Positions 8,606 to 17,326 of a stretch of 64,000 nt of DNA are shown piece after piece. The notes beneath the pieces were generated by a model. The model was not told where the DNA came from. It saw only the letters and a list, made by a program, of their open reading frames with translations, and made no database searches. Within the stretch, counting starts at the first letter, position 1; each line of letters opens with the position of its first letter. This DNA comes from Hymenobacter convexus. GTDB taxonomy: Bacteria; Bacteroidota; Bacteroidia; Cytophagales; Hymenobacteraceae. Both the position numbers and the translations under genes were made by a program. The DNA lies in NCBI RefSeq assembly GCF_030580955.1, contig NZ_JAUQON010000008.1, positions 1 through 64,000 on the forward strand. Reading direction: 5' to 3'.

Positions 8606-9862
8606 CTACAGCAGCTCTATTTTTTTGAAAACGAAGCCGCTGGCCGATTGAATCTTCAATACGTACAGGCCCGCCGCGAGGCCCGAAACCTTGAGCTCGT
8701 GCGCGGCGGCGCCCGTGGGTAGCAACCCTTCGGCCACCGTTCGGCCCTGCGAATCCCGCAGCTGCAACTGCAGCAAACCGGCCGAACCGCCAGCGCGCGC
8801 AATGCGAATGATTTGCCGCGCCGGATTGGGTGCAATCGAAACCTCCACGGCCTCGGCGGCCGTGGTAGCGGCCGTGGGCACGGCCGGCGCCAGCCAGGGG
8901 CGGGTGTTCAGCATATAAAGCCGCGCCGGGATGCTGACGATGCTGCTGACCCGCTCATTGGAAATAAACACGCGGTACGGGTCTATAAAAGTCAACCCTT
9001 CGGCTTGGCCGATGAGCAGGGCGCTGGGTAGCTCAATCCGGCGTTTGTTGCCACGCAAAAACTGCCCGTTGCGGAAATCCGACAGGAGCCACAGAAAGGT
9101 GGCCCCGGTGCTGGCATTGTAGCCCAGCAGGCCCGCGCCGGTGCCGGCGGCGTTCAGGTCGGCCGCCGTAACCAGGCCATTCACGTTGAAGCTGCCTTTC
9201 AAATGCGCCACATGGGTGCCGGGCTGGGCCGGAATGGTATAGTAACGGGTGCGCAGGTCGGCCCAGTTTTTGGTGAAGAGGTGCAGCGAATCGTTGAAGT
9301 AGAAAAAGGCTTCGCAGTCGAAATTGTGGTTGTTGGTGCCGGGGCTGAAATTCGTTTGGTCGGGGTAGCTGAAATTGATGGCCTGGGCCGTGACCGACTC
9401 CGAAGCCGAGGTGCCGATGGCCGACTTTAACACCTTCAGCACTTTCAAATCGCGCCGGTCGCCGTTGTTGTTGCCGAAATCCCCCACGTACAAGTACTGC
9501 GCGTCGGCCGCAATGTCTTCCCAGTCCACGTTCGGAAAGTTGGTGATGGTGACCTGCTGCAGCACATTGCCCGACGTGGAATCGACCTTGAATAAAACGG
9601 GGCCGTTGCCGCTGTCGTTGAACGTCCACAGGCCCTGGCTGGTGAGCTGCAGGCCCGAGCTTTCGGGCACGGCGCCGGCCAGCGGGGCTTTGATGGTGAG
9701 CGTGGTACTGGTGGTGGCGTACTGGCAGGAGCCATCGTTGACGGTGGCGCCGGGGGTGTAGTTGGTGGCGCGCGGGTCGGGGCAGCCGGTTTGGGCCCGG
9801 GCGGTGGCGGTGGCCAGCGCCACTAGTAGGAGCAGCAGGTAATAGGTAAGGGTTTTGAACAT
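8606..9862 (-). CDS. Secreted protein with T9SS C-terminal sorting domain
   Basis: A 418-residue protein with signal peptide MFKTLTYYLLLLLVALATATARAQ. Just after it comes the Bacteroidota module GCPDPRATNYTPGATVNDGSC, a short Cys-paired motif common in surface proteins. The middle (about 60-330) has a propeller-like organisation with repeated WxxxD/DxxYLYVGDFGNN patterns (for example VDWEDIAADAQYLYVGDFGNN), so an esterase-like or NHL/SMP-30-type propeller is possible but not proven. The last 75 residues, from NPARQIIRIA to GLYVLKIQSASGFVFKKIEL, form a type A T9SS sorting domain, so the protein is probably exported to the surface or released. Confidence 0.85.
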   Translation of the reverse strand: MFKTLTYYLLLLLVALATATARAQTGCPDPRATNYTPGATVNDGSCQYATTSTTLTIKAPLAGAVPESSGLQLTSQGLWTFNDSGNGPVLFKVDSTSGNVLQQVTITNFPNVDWEDIAADAQYLYVGDFGNNNGDRRDLKVLKVLKSAIGTSASESVTAQAINFSYPDQTNFSPGTNNHNFDCEAFFYFNDSLHLFTKNWADLRTRYYTIPAQPGTHVAHLKGSFNVNGLVTAADLNAAGTGAGLLGYNASTGATFLWLLSDFRNGQFLRGNKRRIELPSALLIGQAEGLTFIDPYRVFISNERVSSIVSIPARLYMLNTRPWLAPAVPTAATTAAEAVEVSIAPNPARQIIRIARAGGSAGLLQLQLRDSQGRTVAEGLLPTGAAAHELKVSGLAAGLYVLKIQSASGFVFKKIELL

Positions 9863-9880
9863 ACCGACAGAAAGAAAGCA

Positions 9881-9973
9881 CGTCATGCTGAGCGCAGCCG
9901 AAGCATCTCTACCGCAATAGTAAACAAATTACTAACACGGTAGAGATGCTTCGGCTGCACTCAGCATGACGTT
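9881..9973. repeat. Intergenic palindrome, family A copy 1
   Basis: 34-base arms at 9881-9914 and 9938-9971 with one visible mismatch, enclosing a 23-base AT-rich loop. The arm begins CGTCATGCTGAGCGCAGCCG. It fills the gap between the T9SS protein gene and hpd. See the family A findings. Confidence 0.9.
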
Positions 9974-9999
9974 CTCACATCAGCCGAAACTTCACGATT

Positions 10000-11133
10000 C
10001 TACAGATTCCCCCGCAGCGCTTGTTCGCGCTCGATGCTCTCAAACAGCGCCTTGAAATTGCCTTTGCCGAAGCTCTTAGCGCCTTTGCGCTGGATAATTT
10101 CGTAGAACACCGTGGGCCGGTCTTCTACGGGCTTAGTGAAAATCTGGAGCAAGTAGCCTTCCTCGTCGCGGTCGACGAGCAGGTTCAGGGCTTTGAGTGA
10201 TTCCAGGTCTTCATCAATGGCGCCGATGCGCTCCAACAGGTCTTCGTAGTAGGCGCCGGGCACACTCAGGAACTCCACCCCGCGGCGGCGCAATTCCGTC
10301 ACGGTGCTGCGGATGTCGTTGGTGGCAATGGCAATGTGCTGCACGCCGGGCGAGTGGTAGTAGTCGAGGTATTCCTCAATCTGCGACTTCTTCTTGCCTT
10401 CGGCGGGCTCGTTGATGGGGAATTTCACGTAGCCGTTGCCGTTGGAAACGACCTTGCTCATCAGGGCCGAATACTCGGTCGAAATGTCTTCGTCATCGAA
10501 GGTGAGGAGCAGCTTGAAGCCCATCACGTCCTCGTAAAACTTCACCCACTGGTTCATTTCGCCCCAGCCCACGTTGCCCACGCAGTGGTCGACGTGCAGC
10601 AGGCCCACCGGCGCGCCTTGCGGCACAAGGCTGCTTTTGGCCACGAAGCCGGGCATAAACGGGCCCGTGTAGTTGGTGCGCTCCACAAAGGTGTGGATGC
10701 TTTCGCCATAGGTATAAATGCCGGCCAGCGTTACGCTGCCGTGCTCATCTTCAATGGTATAAGGCTCGAAAGCCGAGCGGGCGCCGCGCTTGGTGGTTTC
10801 CTCATAGGATTTGCGGGCGTCGTCCACCCACAGGGCCATCACCTTCACGCCGTCGCCGTGCTTGGCCACGTGCTGGGTGATTTCGGAGTCGGGGAGGAGG
10901 GAGGTGGTGAGCACCAGCCGGATTTTGCCCTGCTGCAGCACGTAGCTGGCGCGGTCGCGCAGGCCGGTTTCGGGGCCGGCGTAAGCCACCAACTCGTAGC
11001 CGAACGCGGCCTGGTAGTAGTAGGCCGACTGCTTGGCGTTGCCGACGTAGAATTCGACGAAGTCGGTGCCTTTGAGGGGGAGGAAGTCCTGGGCGGGCTG
11101 GGCCAGCACTTCGGGCGAGGTCATGGTTTGCAT
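10000..11133 (-). CDS. hpd: 4-hydroxyphenylpyruvate dioxygenase
   Basis: A 377-residue Fe(II) enzyme converting 4-hydroxyphenylpyruvate to homogentisate in tyrosine degradation. Two vicinal-oxygen-chelate domains are visible (N-terminal about 20-170, C-terminal about 180-365). The iron ligands are in place: His183 in LHVDHCVGNV, His266 in VQHIAIATND and Glu345 in FYEIIQR. The longer frame to 11280 adds a non-homologous leader, so the ATG giving MQTMTSPEV (11133) was chosen; ATG 11124 is also possible. The other pathway enzymes are not in the window. Confidence 0.96.
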   Translation of the reverse strand: MQTMTSPEVLAQPAQDFLPLKGTDFVEFYVGNAKQSAYYYQAAFGYELVAYAGPETGLRDRASYVLQQGKIRLVLTTSLLPDSEITQHVAKHGDGVKVMALWVDDARKSYEETTKRGARSAFEPYTIEDEHGSVTLAGIYTYGESIHTFVERTNYTGPFMPGFVAKSSLVPQGAPVGLLHVDHCVGNVGWGEMNQWVKFYEDVMGFKLLLTFDDEDISTEYSALMSKVVSNGNGYVKFPINEPAEGKKKSQIEEYLDYYHSPGVQHIAIATNDIRSTVTELRRRGVEFLSVPGAYYEDLLERIGAIDEDLESLKALNLLVDRDEEGYLLQIFTKPVEDRPTVFYEIIQRKGAKSFGKGNFKALFESIEREQALRGNL

Positions 11134-11245
11134 GTGGCGGGGAAGAGGATTTTGAGGGTGGGGGTTGACGGGGTAAAAATACGGGTTTGATTGGTTCGCG
11201 GCCGTGTTCAGTTCGTTAAGCAGGGCGCCGAGTCGTCGCGGCGCG

Positions 11246-11253
11246 TAGGTTTG
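11246..11253 (+). promoter_or_regulatory. Candidate -7 box for the 11301 gene
   Basis: TAGGTTTG matches TAnnTTTG and lies 47 bases before the ATG at 11301, in the divergent gap with hpd. No good -33 element was found. Confidence 0.35.
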
Positions 11254-11300
11254 CCAAATCATTCCCATTTTTGTGGCCAATCATCTGCCTTAGTGCTCCC

Positions 11301-11687
11301 ATGAATACCGAAGAACTGAACCGCGCCCTCGTGGCCCTGATTGAAAAAAAGGCCGAGCTGCACACCCTTACCTACGACGACGCCCGCTACGACGACGTGG
11401 AAGAGGCCCTGCACGACCTCGAAGACGATTTCAACGACGAGTACGGCGACTTCCTGGAATCGGCGCTCGACAAGGTGCACACCGACCTGAAATCGGACAC
11501 CGATGTGCTGCTGCCCACCGCCTACCTGCCCAGCAACCCCAATTCCACGCCCTCACCCAAAGAAGGCGTGTGGGTTGATTCGGAAAAATACCCCGGCAAG
11601 GAAGCCCGCATTACGCTGATTCCGAATCCCGTGCGCATCATGCTCACCGTGGGCAAGCAGGTGCAGCAGGAGCTGTGGAAAGCATAG
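11301..11687 (+). CDS. Conserved small acidic cytoplasmic protein, unknown function
   Basis: A 128-residue protein, very acidic in its first half (EALHDLEDDFNDEYGDFLE), with no signal peptide or membrane segment. The second half is less charged and ends LTVGKQVQQELWKA. I do not recognise a named domain. The codon usage matches neighbouring GC-rich genes, supporting a real gene. It is divergent from hpd, and a -7 box lies upstream. The ATG at 11301 is preferred to the upstream TTG. Confidence 0.75.
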   Translation: MNTEELNRALVALIEKKAELHTLTYDDARYDDVEEALHDLEDDFNDEYGDFLESALDKVHTDLKSDTDVLLPTAYLPSNPNSTPSPKEGVWVDSEKYPGKEARITLIPNPVRIMLTVGKQVQQELWKA

Positions 11688-11714
11688 GCTGACGGTTTCG
11701 CCGGAACAAACCAG

Positions 11715-11820
11715 GAACGTCATGCTGAGCGCAGCCGAAGCATCTCTACCGCGTAACTAATCCTATGGATTGGATTACCACTGCGGTAGAGATGCTTCGG
11801 CTACGCTCAGCATGACGTTC
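11715..11820. repeat. Intergenic palindrome, family A copy 2
   Basis: Arms run GAACGTCATGCTGAGCGCAG... CTACCGC and GCGGTAGAG... CATGACGTTC, about 38 bases each, with an AT-rich spacer containing TATGGATTGGATTA. One mismatch pair is visible (GAGCGCAGC facing GCTACGCTC). It lies between two plus-strand genes. Confidence 0.92.
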
Positions 11821-11861
11821 TGTTTTTCCACTATCTTAATTTCCCTCTATCCCAAATCAAT

Positions 11862-12221
11862 ATGCTTTACCGCCTTGCCGAGCCTGCCGACTGGCAGTGC
11901 GCCCAGCACACCGGCTTTTTCGCCAGCGCCGACCTCGCGGCCGAGGGTTTTATTCATTCCTCGGAGCAGCACCAGATTCTCGATACGGCCCGCCGGTACT
12001 ATGCCGAGCGGGCCGATTTGGTTTTGCTGGAATGGGACGAGGACGCGCTGGCTGCTGCCAGCGTGCGCGTGGAGCGCGAATGGGTGGCCAGCCGCGGGCA
12101 GCATTTTGCGCATGTTTTCGGGGCGGTGCCGCTGGCGGCGGTGCGGCGCACGTGGCCGTTTGCTCCCGATGAAGCCGGCAATTTCCAACTGCCGGCCGAA
12201 CTGGCCGATTCAGCAAAATAA
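11862..12221 (+). CDS. DUF952 family protein
   Basis: A 119-residue protein matching the DUF952 pattern: a start like LYRLAEPADW, the signature EGFIHSSEQHQ (about 28-38) and the late segment HVFGAVPLAAV. DUF952 proteins are small cytoplasmic domains without a firmly established reaction; some are fused to tRNA-modification or glutathione-related enzymes. The length is typical for a stand-alone member. No signal peptide is present. Confidence 0.88.
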   Translation: MLYRLAEPADWQCAQHTGFFASADLAAEGFIHSSEQHQILDTARRYYAERADLVLLEWDEDALAAASVRVEREWVASRGQHFAHVFGAVPLAAVRRTWPFAPDEAGNFQLPAELADSAK

Positions 12222-12298
12222 TTTCTGAGCAGCCGTGCAACCTCCGGTTCCCGGGCTGCATCTTCCGCCCAGAAGCAACACCTTAAATCGTCAGTTTT

Positions 12299-13141
12299 AT
12301 GCTGCCTTTTTACATCCGTCCGTTGTGCTGGCTGGCCCTGGTGGGTGGGGCCGTCGCTTGCGCGCCTACTTACCAGCTGGGGCTGAAGCCAAGCAAATCC
12401 ACCGGCCTTTTCGCCGAAGGGCGCGAGCAGGCCCAGGCCGTGGCCGACAGCGTGGAAGTGCGCCTCAGCTTCGTGTGCTACGAGGCCAACCGCGTAGTAT
12501 TCGAGGCCGAGTACCGCAACCCCACCCGCCGCTCGCTGGTGGTCGACCCAGCGGCCTTCCAATACGAAGCCAACCGGCTGCCAAGCCCCGCGCCCGACCC
12601 CAAAGCCAAGCGCCCCAAGCCCCTGCCCGGCGCCGAAGTAAGCGCCGCCATCGCCGCCGCTAGTATGGCCCTGCCGCTGCCTCCCTTGCCGCCCCAGTCC
12701 GTATCTGCCTTCGACCCCGAGCCCGAAATATCGGCTCTGCGAGCTAAGGCTGAAAAAGAAGCTGAAAGAGCTTCGCGCATCGATTGGTTCGGGGTGGCTC
12801 TGAGCGTGGCCAGCGTGGCCAGCGACGTGGCCAGCATCGGCAAGCGCGAAACCCCGGCCCAATACCAGAGCCGGGCCGCCATTCACGATGCGGCGGTGAC
12901 GTATAGCGTCATTTCGGCCGCCAACAAAGTAGAGCATGCCGTAGCCGCCGACGTGCTACAACAGCGCGCCGCCATGCTGCAAGACTACGCTCTGCGCAAA
13001 GTGACGCTGGAGCCCGGCCAGCAGGTGCGCGGCTACCTTTACTTCCCCCGATACGATGCCGCCGATGGCTTCGTGCTGAAGGCGCCCGTGGGCAGCAGCG
13101 TGGTTCCGCTGGAGTTCGCGCAGGTGCGGACGCGGCAGTAA
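12299..13141 (+). CDS. Putative lipoprotein, unknown function
   Basis: A 280-residue protein with an N-terminal hydrophobic segment ending GAVAC, a plausible but not ideal lipobox (Cys21). The body is Ala/Pro-rich in the middle (PLPPLPPQS about 125-135) and contains a short charged helix (ALRAKAEKEAERA). Residues 250-280 (VRGYLYFPRYDAADGFVLKAPVGSS) resemble an extracellular beta-domain of envelope proteins. No family is recognised. It converges with the uup-like gene; the gap is a single palindrome. Confidence 0.75.
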   Translation: MLPFYIRPLCWLALVGGAVACAPTYQLGLKPSKSTGLFAEGREQAQAVADSVEVRLSFVCYEANRVVFEAEYRNPTRRSLVVDPAAFQYEANRLPSPAPDPKAKRPKPLPGAEVSAAIAAASMALPLPPLPPQSVSAFDPEPEISALRAKAEKEAERASRIDWFGVALSVASVASDVASIGKRETPAQYQSRAAIHDAAVTYSVISAANKVEHAVAADVLQQRAAMLQDYALRKVTLEPGQQVRGYLYFPRYDAADGFVLKAPVGSSVVPLEFAQVRTRQ

Positions 13142-13143
13142 GT

Positions 13144-13202
13144 GGTAAGAAACAACTGTCATTGCGAGGGAGCAGCCCTCGCAATGACAGTTGTTTCTTA
13201 CC
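13144..13202. repeat. Perfect 27-bp palindrome (family C)
   Basis: Arms 13144-13170 and 13176-13202 are perfect reverse complements with a 5-base loop (AGCAG). The core is TGTCATTGCGAGGG. It fills the convergent gap entirely and overlaps the uup-like stop codon. There is no T-run, so if it terminates transcription it would be by an unconventional or bidirectional mode. Confidence 0.95.
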
Positions 13203-15121
13203 TAGCCCAGTTCCGCCAGTTCCAGCCAGCGCAATTCCTTCTCCTCCAATTCCTGATTCAACGCCGACAAGCGCGCGCCCCAGGCCGCAAAGTCCTGCGG
13301 CGAACCGCTGCCGCCGTTCAGCTTGGCGGTGATTTCCTGCTTCTCGGTTTCCAAGGCCGCCATGGCTTTTTCGAGTTGCTCGTACTCCTTTTTCTCGGCG
13401 AAGGTGGCGCGGCGCTTTTGTGGTGAGGGAGCAACGGCGGTGCTCACGGCGGCTGGCGTGATGGCCGCTTTGGCGGCGGCGCGGGCGGCTTTGGCGGCTT
13501 TTTCCTCTTCGATTAGCGCAGCTTCGGCTTCGCGCTCTTCGAGGTATTCGCGGTAGTCGGTGTAGTTGCCGGGGAAGTTGAGGACGGCCCCGCCGGGCTC
13601 CAGCACGAAGAGGTGCTCGGCGAGATGGTCGAGGAAGTACCGGTCGTGGCTCACGATGAGCAGGCAGCCGGTGAAGTGCAGCAGGAAGTCTTCCAGGATG
13701 TTGAGCGTGGCCAGGTCCAGGTCGTTGGTCGGCTCGTCGAGAATGAGGAAGTTGGGGTTTTTAATGAGCACGCGCAGCAGCTGCAGGCGGCGCTTTTCGC
13801 CGCCGCTCAGCTTGCTTACCAGCGTGTACTGCTGGGCGGGCGGGAACAGGAACAGGTTGAGGAACTGGCTGGCGGTGAGGACGTCGCCGTTGGCCAGCTC
13901 CACCACTTCGGCCACTTCCTTCACGATGTCGATGACGCGCTGGGTGGGGTCGAATTCCAGCTCGGTCTGGGTGTAGTAGCCGAACACGGTGTTGGTGCCC
14001 ACGTCGATGGTGCCGCTGTCGGGCTGCAGCTTGCCGGTGAGCATGTTGAGCAGCGTGGACTTGCCCGCGCCGTTGGGGCCGACGAGGCCAATGCGGTCCT
14101 TCTTCTTGAAGACGTAGTTGAAGTCGTTCAGGACGGTAAGGTCGCCGAATTTCTTGGTCAGGTGCTCGGCTTCGATGATTTTGCCGCCCTGGCGGGTGGT
14201 TTTCACGCTCAGCTCAATCTGCTGCTTGTTGAGGTTAGTGCTGGCCTTTTCCTTGGTGACGTAGAAGGCGTCGATGCGGGCTTTTTGCTTGGTGCCGCGG
14301 GCCTGGGGCATGCGGCGCATCCACTCCAGCTCCTTTTTGAAGAGCTGGCGGGCCTTTTCTACTTCCACGGTTTCGCGCATTTCGCGGTCGGCCTTTTTCT
14401 CCACGAAATAGGCGTAGTTGCCCTGGTAGCGGTACACCTGGCCCTTGTCGAGCTCCACGATTTCGTTGGCCACTTTGTCGAGGAAGTAGCGGTCGTGGGT
14501 CACCATCAGCAGGGTGAGGCTGGGCGAGTTCAGGCGGTTTTCGAGCCACTCGATGGTGGCCAGGTCGAGGTGATTGGTGGGCTCGTCGAGGAGCAGCACG
14601 TCGGGCTCTTCGATGAGGACGCGGGCCAGGGCCACGCGCTTGCGCTGCCCGCCCGAGAGCTGGCTCACGTTGCGGGTGAGCAACTCGCCGAGGATGCCGA
14701 GCTTGCCCAGAATCTGCTGCACCTGGGCTTCGTAGTCCCAGGCGTTGAGGGCGTCCATGCGTTCGAGCACGCGCTGCAGGTCGTCGGGCTTGTGGTTGGG
14801 GTCGTTCACGACGTGCTCGTACTCCTGGATGGCGCGGAGCGTGTCGTTCTGGCTGGCGAAGATGGTGGCCTCCACGCTCAGGCTTTCGTCGAACACGGGG
14901 TTCTGGCCCAGGTAGGTGACGCGGATGCCCTTGCGCACGCTCACCGAGCCGGTGTCGGGGGCTTCGAGGCCGGCCAGCACCTTCATGAGGGTGGTTTTGC
15001 CGGTGCCGTTGATGCCCACAAAAGCCACGCGCTGGCCCTGGTTGAGGCCGAAGTTGAGGTCTTTAAACAGCCAGCGGTCGGCGTAATTCTTCGAGATGTT
15101 CTCGGCGGATAACAGGTTCAT
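13202..15121 (-). CDS. uup: ABC-F family ATPase, Uup-like
   Basis: A 639-residue soluble protein with two ABC domains and no membrane segments. Domain 1: Walker A GINGTGKTT, signature LSGGQRKRV, Walker B LLLDEPTNHLDL. Domain 2: GPNGAGKST, LSGGEKRRL, FLILDEPTNDLDL. The C-terminal tail (about 545-639) is a long coiled coil (EEKAAKAARAAAKAA..., ...EKKEYEQLEKAMAALE...) like that of Uup. ABC-F ATPases act on the ribosome or DNA rather than in transport. The ATG at 15121 fits the family start and sits just downstream of a TACCTTTG box, suggesting a leaderless or very short-leader mRNA. The DEPTN loop of domain 2 is the Uup form. Confidence 0.92.
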   Translation of the reverse strand: MNLLSAENISKNYADRWLFKDLNFGLNQGQRVAFVGINGTGKTTLMKVLAGLEAPDTGSVSVRKGIRVTYLGQNPVFDESLSVEATIFASQNDTLRAIQEYEHVVNDPNHKPDDLQRVLERMDALNAWDYEAQVQQILGKLGILGELLTRNVSQLSGGQRKRVALARVLIEEPDVLLLDEPTNHLDLATIEWLENRLNSPSLTLLMVTHDRYFLDKVANEIVELDKGQVYRYQGNYAYFVEKKADREMRETVEVEKARQLFKKELEWMRRMPQARGTKQKARIDAFYVTKEKASTNLNKQQIELSVKTTRQGGKIIEAEHLTKKFGDLTVLNDFNYVFKKKDRIGLVGPNGAGKSTLLNMLTGKLQPDSGTIDVGTNTVFGYYTQTELEFDPTQRVIDIVKEVAEVVELANGDVLTASQFLNLFLFPPAQQYTLVSKLSGGEKRRLQLLRVLIKNPNFLILDEPTNDLDLATLNILEDFLLHFTGCLLIVSHDRYFLDHLAEHLFVLEPGGAVLNFPGNYTDYREYLEEREAEAALIEEEKAAKAARAAAKAAITPAAVSTAVAPSPQKRRATFAEKKEYEQLEKAMAALETEKQEITAKLNGGSGSPQDFAAWGARLSALNQELEEKELRWLELAELG

Positions 15122-15127
15122 AGGCCG

Positions 15128-15135
15128 CAAAGGTA
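15128..15135 (-). promoter_or_regulatory. -7 promoter box immediately upstream of uup
   Basis: On the minus strand TACCTTTG ends 6 bases before the ATG at 15121, implying a transcript beginning at or near the start codon. No clear -33 box is present. Confidence 0.45.
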
Positions 15136-15222
15136 CGGCCGGGGCGGGCGGGGTGGGGCAGGTGCTACACTTACATTAGCTGCTGTGTTACTCACTCAGC
15201 CTAGCAACCCGCACAAGAGCGC

Positions 15223-15951
15223 ATGATACAGAGAGAAGATTTTCTGCGTAAGATAGAATCGAACATTAGCCAGCATGGCTACCATGTAACCATAGTTACA
15301 GGTAGTGAACTACCCCGGTTTGCCTATACAATTGGTTGTAAAGAAACCTTGGGTTCGGAATTCGTTTTTGCCGGCGGTGAAAACTATTCTCAATTCGATA
15401 TCAGTGAAATTTTTAATGAAACAGCGTCAACTGCCAAGAAAGAATCCGATTGGCATAATTTGTCTGTAAGCATCGCATCGTTGGGTAGTTTTTCTGTTGT
15501 CCAAGCCGATAAGTCTTGGAGTAAATTGCTCACACTAGGCGTGTTCGATTATTATAACCAAACTGAAATTCAGGTTTGGCAAATTTTGCCAGATGCTAAT
15601 CATCGCACGCTGGACGTGCCTGATATGTCAAAGAATTTTGAAGTTTCTGCACAACCAATCTGGCAGTGGCTATCTCGAAAGTGGAATTACCCCGTTCCGA
15701 GCGGTTCGATGGCGGTTACTAATTTGGCTGTGCTTTTTGGAGAAAGAGCTATTGAAGCAACAAGATGGGAAAAGGATGGGTGGGAAATATTTTCAGGAGC
15801 CGGCCCCGATACGCCAAAAGAGGAAATGCGTATTGTTCCGTTAGGGCTACTAATTGGAATTGATAAATCTTTGGAGCCAGTAGTCCATCTAGAAATTGGC
15901 AAAGGATTGTGGCGAGATAGTGATGGACTTGAATGGAATAATTGGGAGTAG
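15223..15951 (+). CDS. DUF4262 domain protein
   Basis: A 242-residue protein with the DUF4262 hallmark near the N terminus: an initial IxxHGYHVTIV (17-27) followed by PRFAYTIGCKE (31-41). The family is of unknown function and is usually encoded near toxin or accessory genes. The gene is conspicuously AT-richer than its surroundings, with many A/T third positions, a sign of horizontal acquisition. No signal peptide is present. The start is the first ATG after the uup promoter region. Confidence 0.85.
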   Translation: MIQREDFLRKIESNISQHGYHVTIVTGSELPRFAYTIGCKETLGSEFVFAGGENYSQFDISEIFNETASTAKKESDWHNLSVSIASLGSFSVVQADKSWSKLLTLGVFDYYNQTEIQVWQILPDANHRTLDVPDMSKNFEVSAQPIWQWLSRKWNYPVPSGSMAVTNLAVLFGERAIEATRWEKDGWEIFSGAGPDTPKEEMRIVPLGLLIGIDKSLEPVVHLEIGKGLWRDSDGLEWNNWE

Positions 15952-16019
15952 CCTTGTAAATGTCGCCCCTGGCGCGGCCCCCGACACGCCCCGTCGCGGT
16001 GGGGGCGCAACTGCAGTCC

Positions 16020-16610
16020 TCACCGCCGGGCCTGGGCTTCGAGGTAGGCTTTCAGGCCGAAGTCGTGGTTGTAGAGGGTGACGCCGGGCGCGTGAACGAT
16101 GAAGGCCACAATGGCCGCCGAATGGCCGCGCGTGGGCCGGCTCAGCTCGAAGCCGATGCCGTCGAAGGGCGCGTCGAGGAGGGAGCGGGGCTCTTCGGTG
16201 CCGAGCTGCAGGTTGAAGGCTTTGTCGTGGCGCGGGTAGAGGGGGGCAATGTCGGCCACCGGCGAGCCGATGTGCAGGCCGTTGGCCAGCTGAAAGGCCG
16301 GCGAGGTGGTGCGGATGAGCTGCACGGTGCGGGCCTTGGAGCTGGGCGCGGCCCCGGCCGGGCGGGCCCAATACACGTCGAGCTGGCTGGGTCGGTTGCC
16401 GGCCACGGTTTCCTTGCCCACCCAGGTGTTCCACGACTCGCCCAGGGCCCCTTCGGTGTGGGTGGGCGGCCCGAGGGCGGCCAGGGATTTGAGCGGGTCG
16501 GTGCCAATGGCCACGGTGCCGATGCTGCGGCCGGGTACCACCAGGTAGCGCGGGCCGGGCGTGGCCAGCACGGCCGCACTGGTGAGTAGCAGAATGGGGA
16601 GGAAGTGCAT
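16020..16610 (-). CDS. Small secreted protein, unknown function
   Basis: A 196-residue protein with a signal peptide (MHFLPILLLTSAAVLAT). The mature part contains VPGRSIGTVAIGTDPLKSLAALG and repeated Gly-Pro turns, but no recognisable catalytic motif or domain name. It converges with the DUF4262 gene. Confidence 0.75.
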   Translation of the reverse strand: MHFLPILLLTSAAVLATPGPRYLVVPGRSIGTVAIGTDPLKSLAALGPPTHTEGALGESWNTWVGKETVAGNRPSQLDVYWARPAGAAPSSKARTVQLIRTTSPAFQLANGLHIGSPVADIAPLYPRHDKAFNLQLGTEEPRSLLDAPFDGIGFELSRPTRGHSAAIVAFIVHAPGVTLYNHDFGLKAYLEAQARR

Positions 16611-16647
16611 GGCCGGCGGAAGTTTGGGGTGGGAATCCGTGAAAAAC

Positions 16648-16669
16648 GCCGGTTTATACGCAAACCGGC
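16648..16669. other. Hairpin in the 16611-16906 intergenic region
   Basis: An 8-base arm GCCGGTTT (16648) pairs with AAACCGGC (16662) around a 6-base loop. Read on the minus strand it is followed by GTTTTTC, terminator-like, but it lies upstream of the minus-strand gene at 16610, so it may be an attenuator or an accidental palindrome. The rest of the 296-base gap shows no gene. Confidence 0.4.
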
Positions 16670-16906
16670 TTCACGCGGGCTACTGGTCAGCGGCCTCGGG
16701 AATCCCTGAAGCTGGCGCGGGTTTCGCACCGGGTCCCTGGTGTCGTGTCGGTGGGGAGGCAGCCCGCCGCCTGGGACGAACGGTTGTGGTCTTCGCTGCC
16801 TTGCAACCAATCAGCCCCTGGCCAGCCTCAATAGAGTCGGTCGGTTTTTTTGAAGTATTCATACGCGTAGAATTACTGCGTAAAACCGTCCATTCACACA
16901 CATTTT

Positions 16907-17278
16907 ATGATGAAAATCTGGTTACTGGGTACTGTGCTGTGGGGAGGAGTAGGGCTGCCGGGCTATGGACAAGGGCGCGACACGGCGTTTGCGGTGCATA
17001 AGTTGTTTGTGCAGCGCCGGCACGGCAGCGACGGCTTGCTGGCCGCGGCCGGCGAAATGGTGAGCTCAAGCACCGTGGCCGGCGCGGTGAGCGGGCTGGC
17101 GGTGGGCGCTGCCCCCGCCGCCGTGGGGCTCAGCCAGGCCAATCGGTACAGCGCCGCGCGGGAGGCGGCTATCCTGAGCAGCTACGCCAACGGCTGGCCC
17201 ATTCCGGCTGATGTGCGCCGGAAACTGCGCCGCAAGCATTTTCACCGCACCAAGGCCGACGTGCTGCTGGGCCGCTAA
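16907..17278 (+). CDS. Small secreted protein, unknown function
   Basis: A 123-residue protein. MMKIWLLGTVLWGGVGLPGYGQG is a short signal peptide-like start. The rest is Ala/Gly-rich in the middle (STVAGAVSGLAVGAAPAAVGL, probably a hydrophobic helix) and ends in a basic segment (RRKLRRKHFHRTKAD). No family is recognised. The codon usage is consistent with a gene. Confidence 0.65.
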   Translation: MMKIWLLGTVLWGGVGLPGYGQGRDTAFAVHKLFVQRRHGSDGLLAAAGEMVSSSTVAGAVSGLAVGAAPAAVGLSQANRYSAAREAAILSSYANGWPIPADVRRKLRRKHFHRTKADVLLGR

Positions 17279-17326
17279 AGTCCGGTTGCCTCGCCGGGCG
17301 GCATCAGCGGCGGGGCACAAGTGGGA

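Noticed and set aside
13613..15112. Long plus-strand frame of 499 codons
   Set aside because: Antisense to the uup-like gene; composition (His, Val, Gly, Glu, Leu runs) is the usual shadow of GC-rich codons, and the opposite frame has full ABC motifs.
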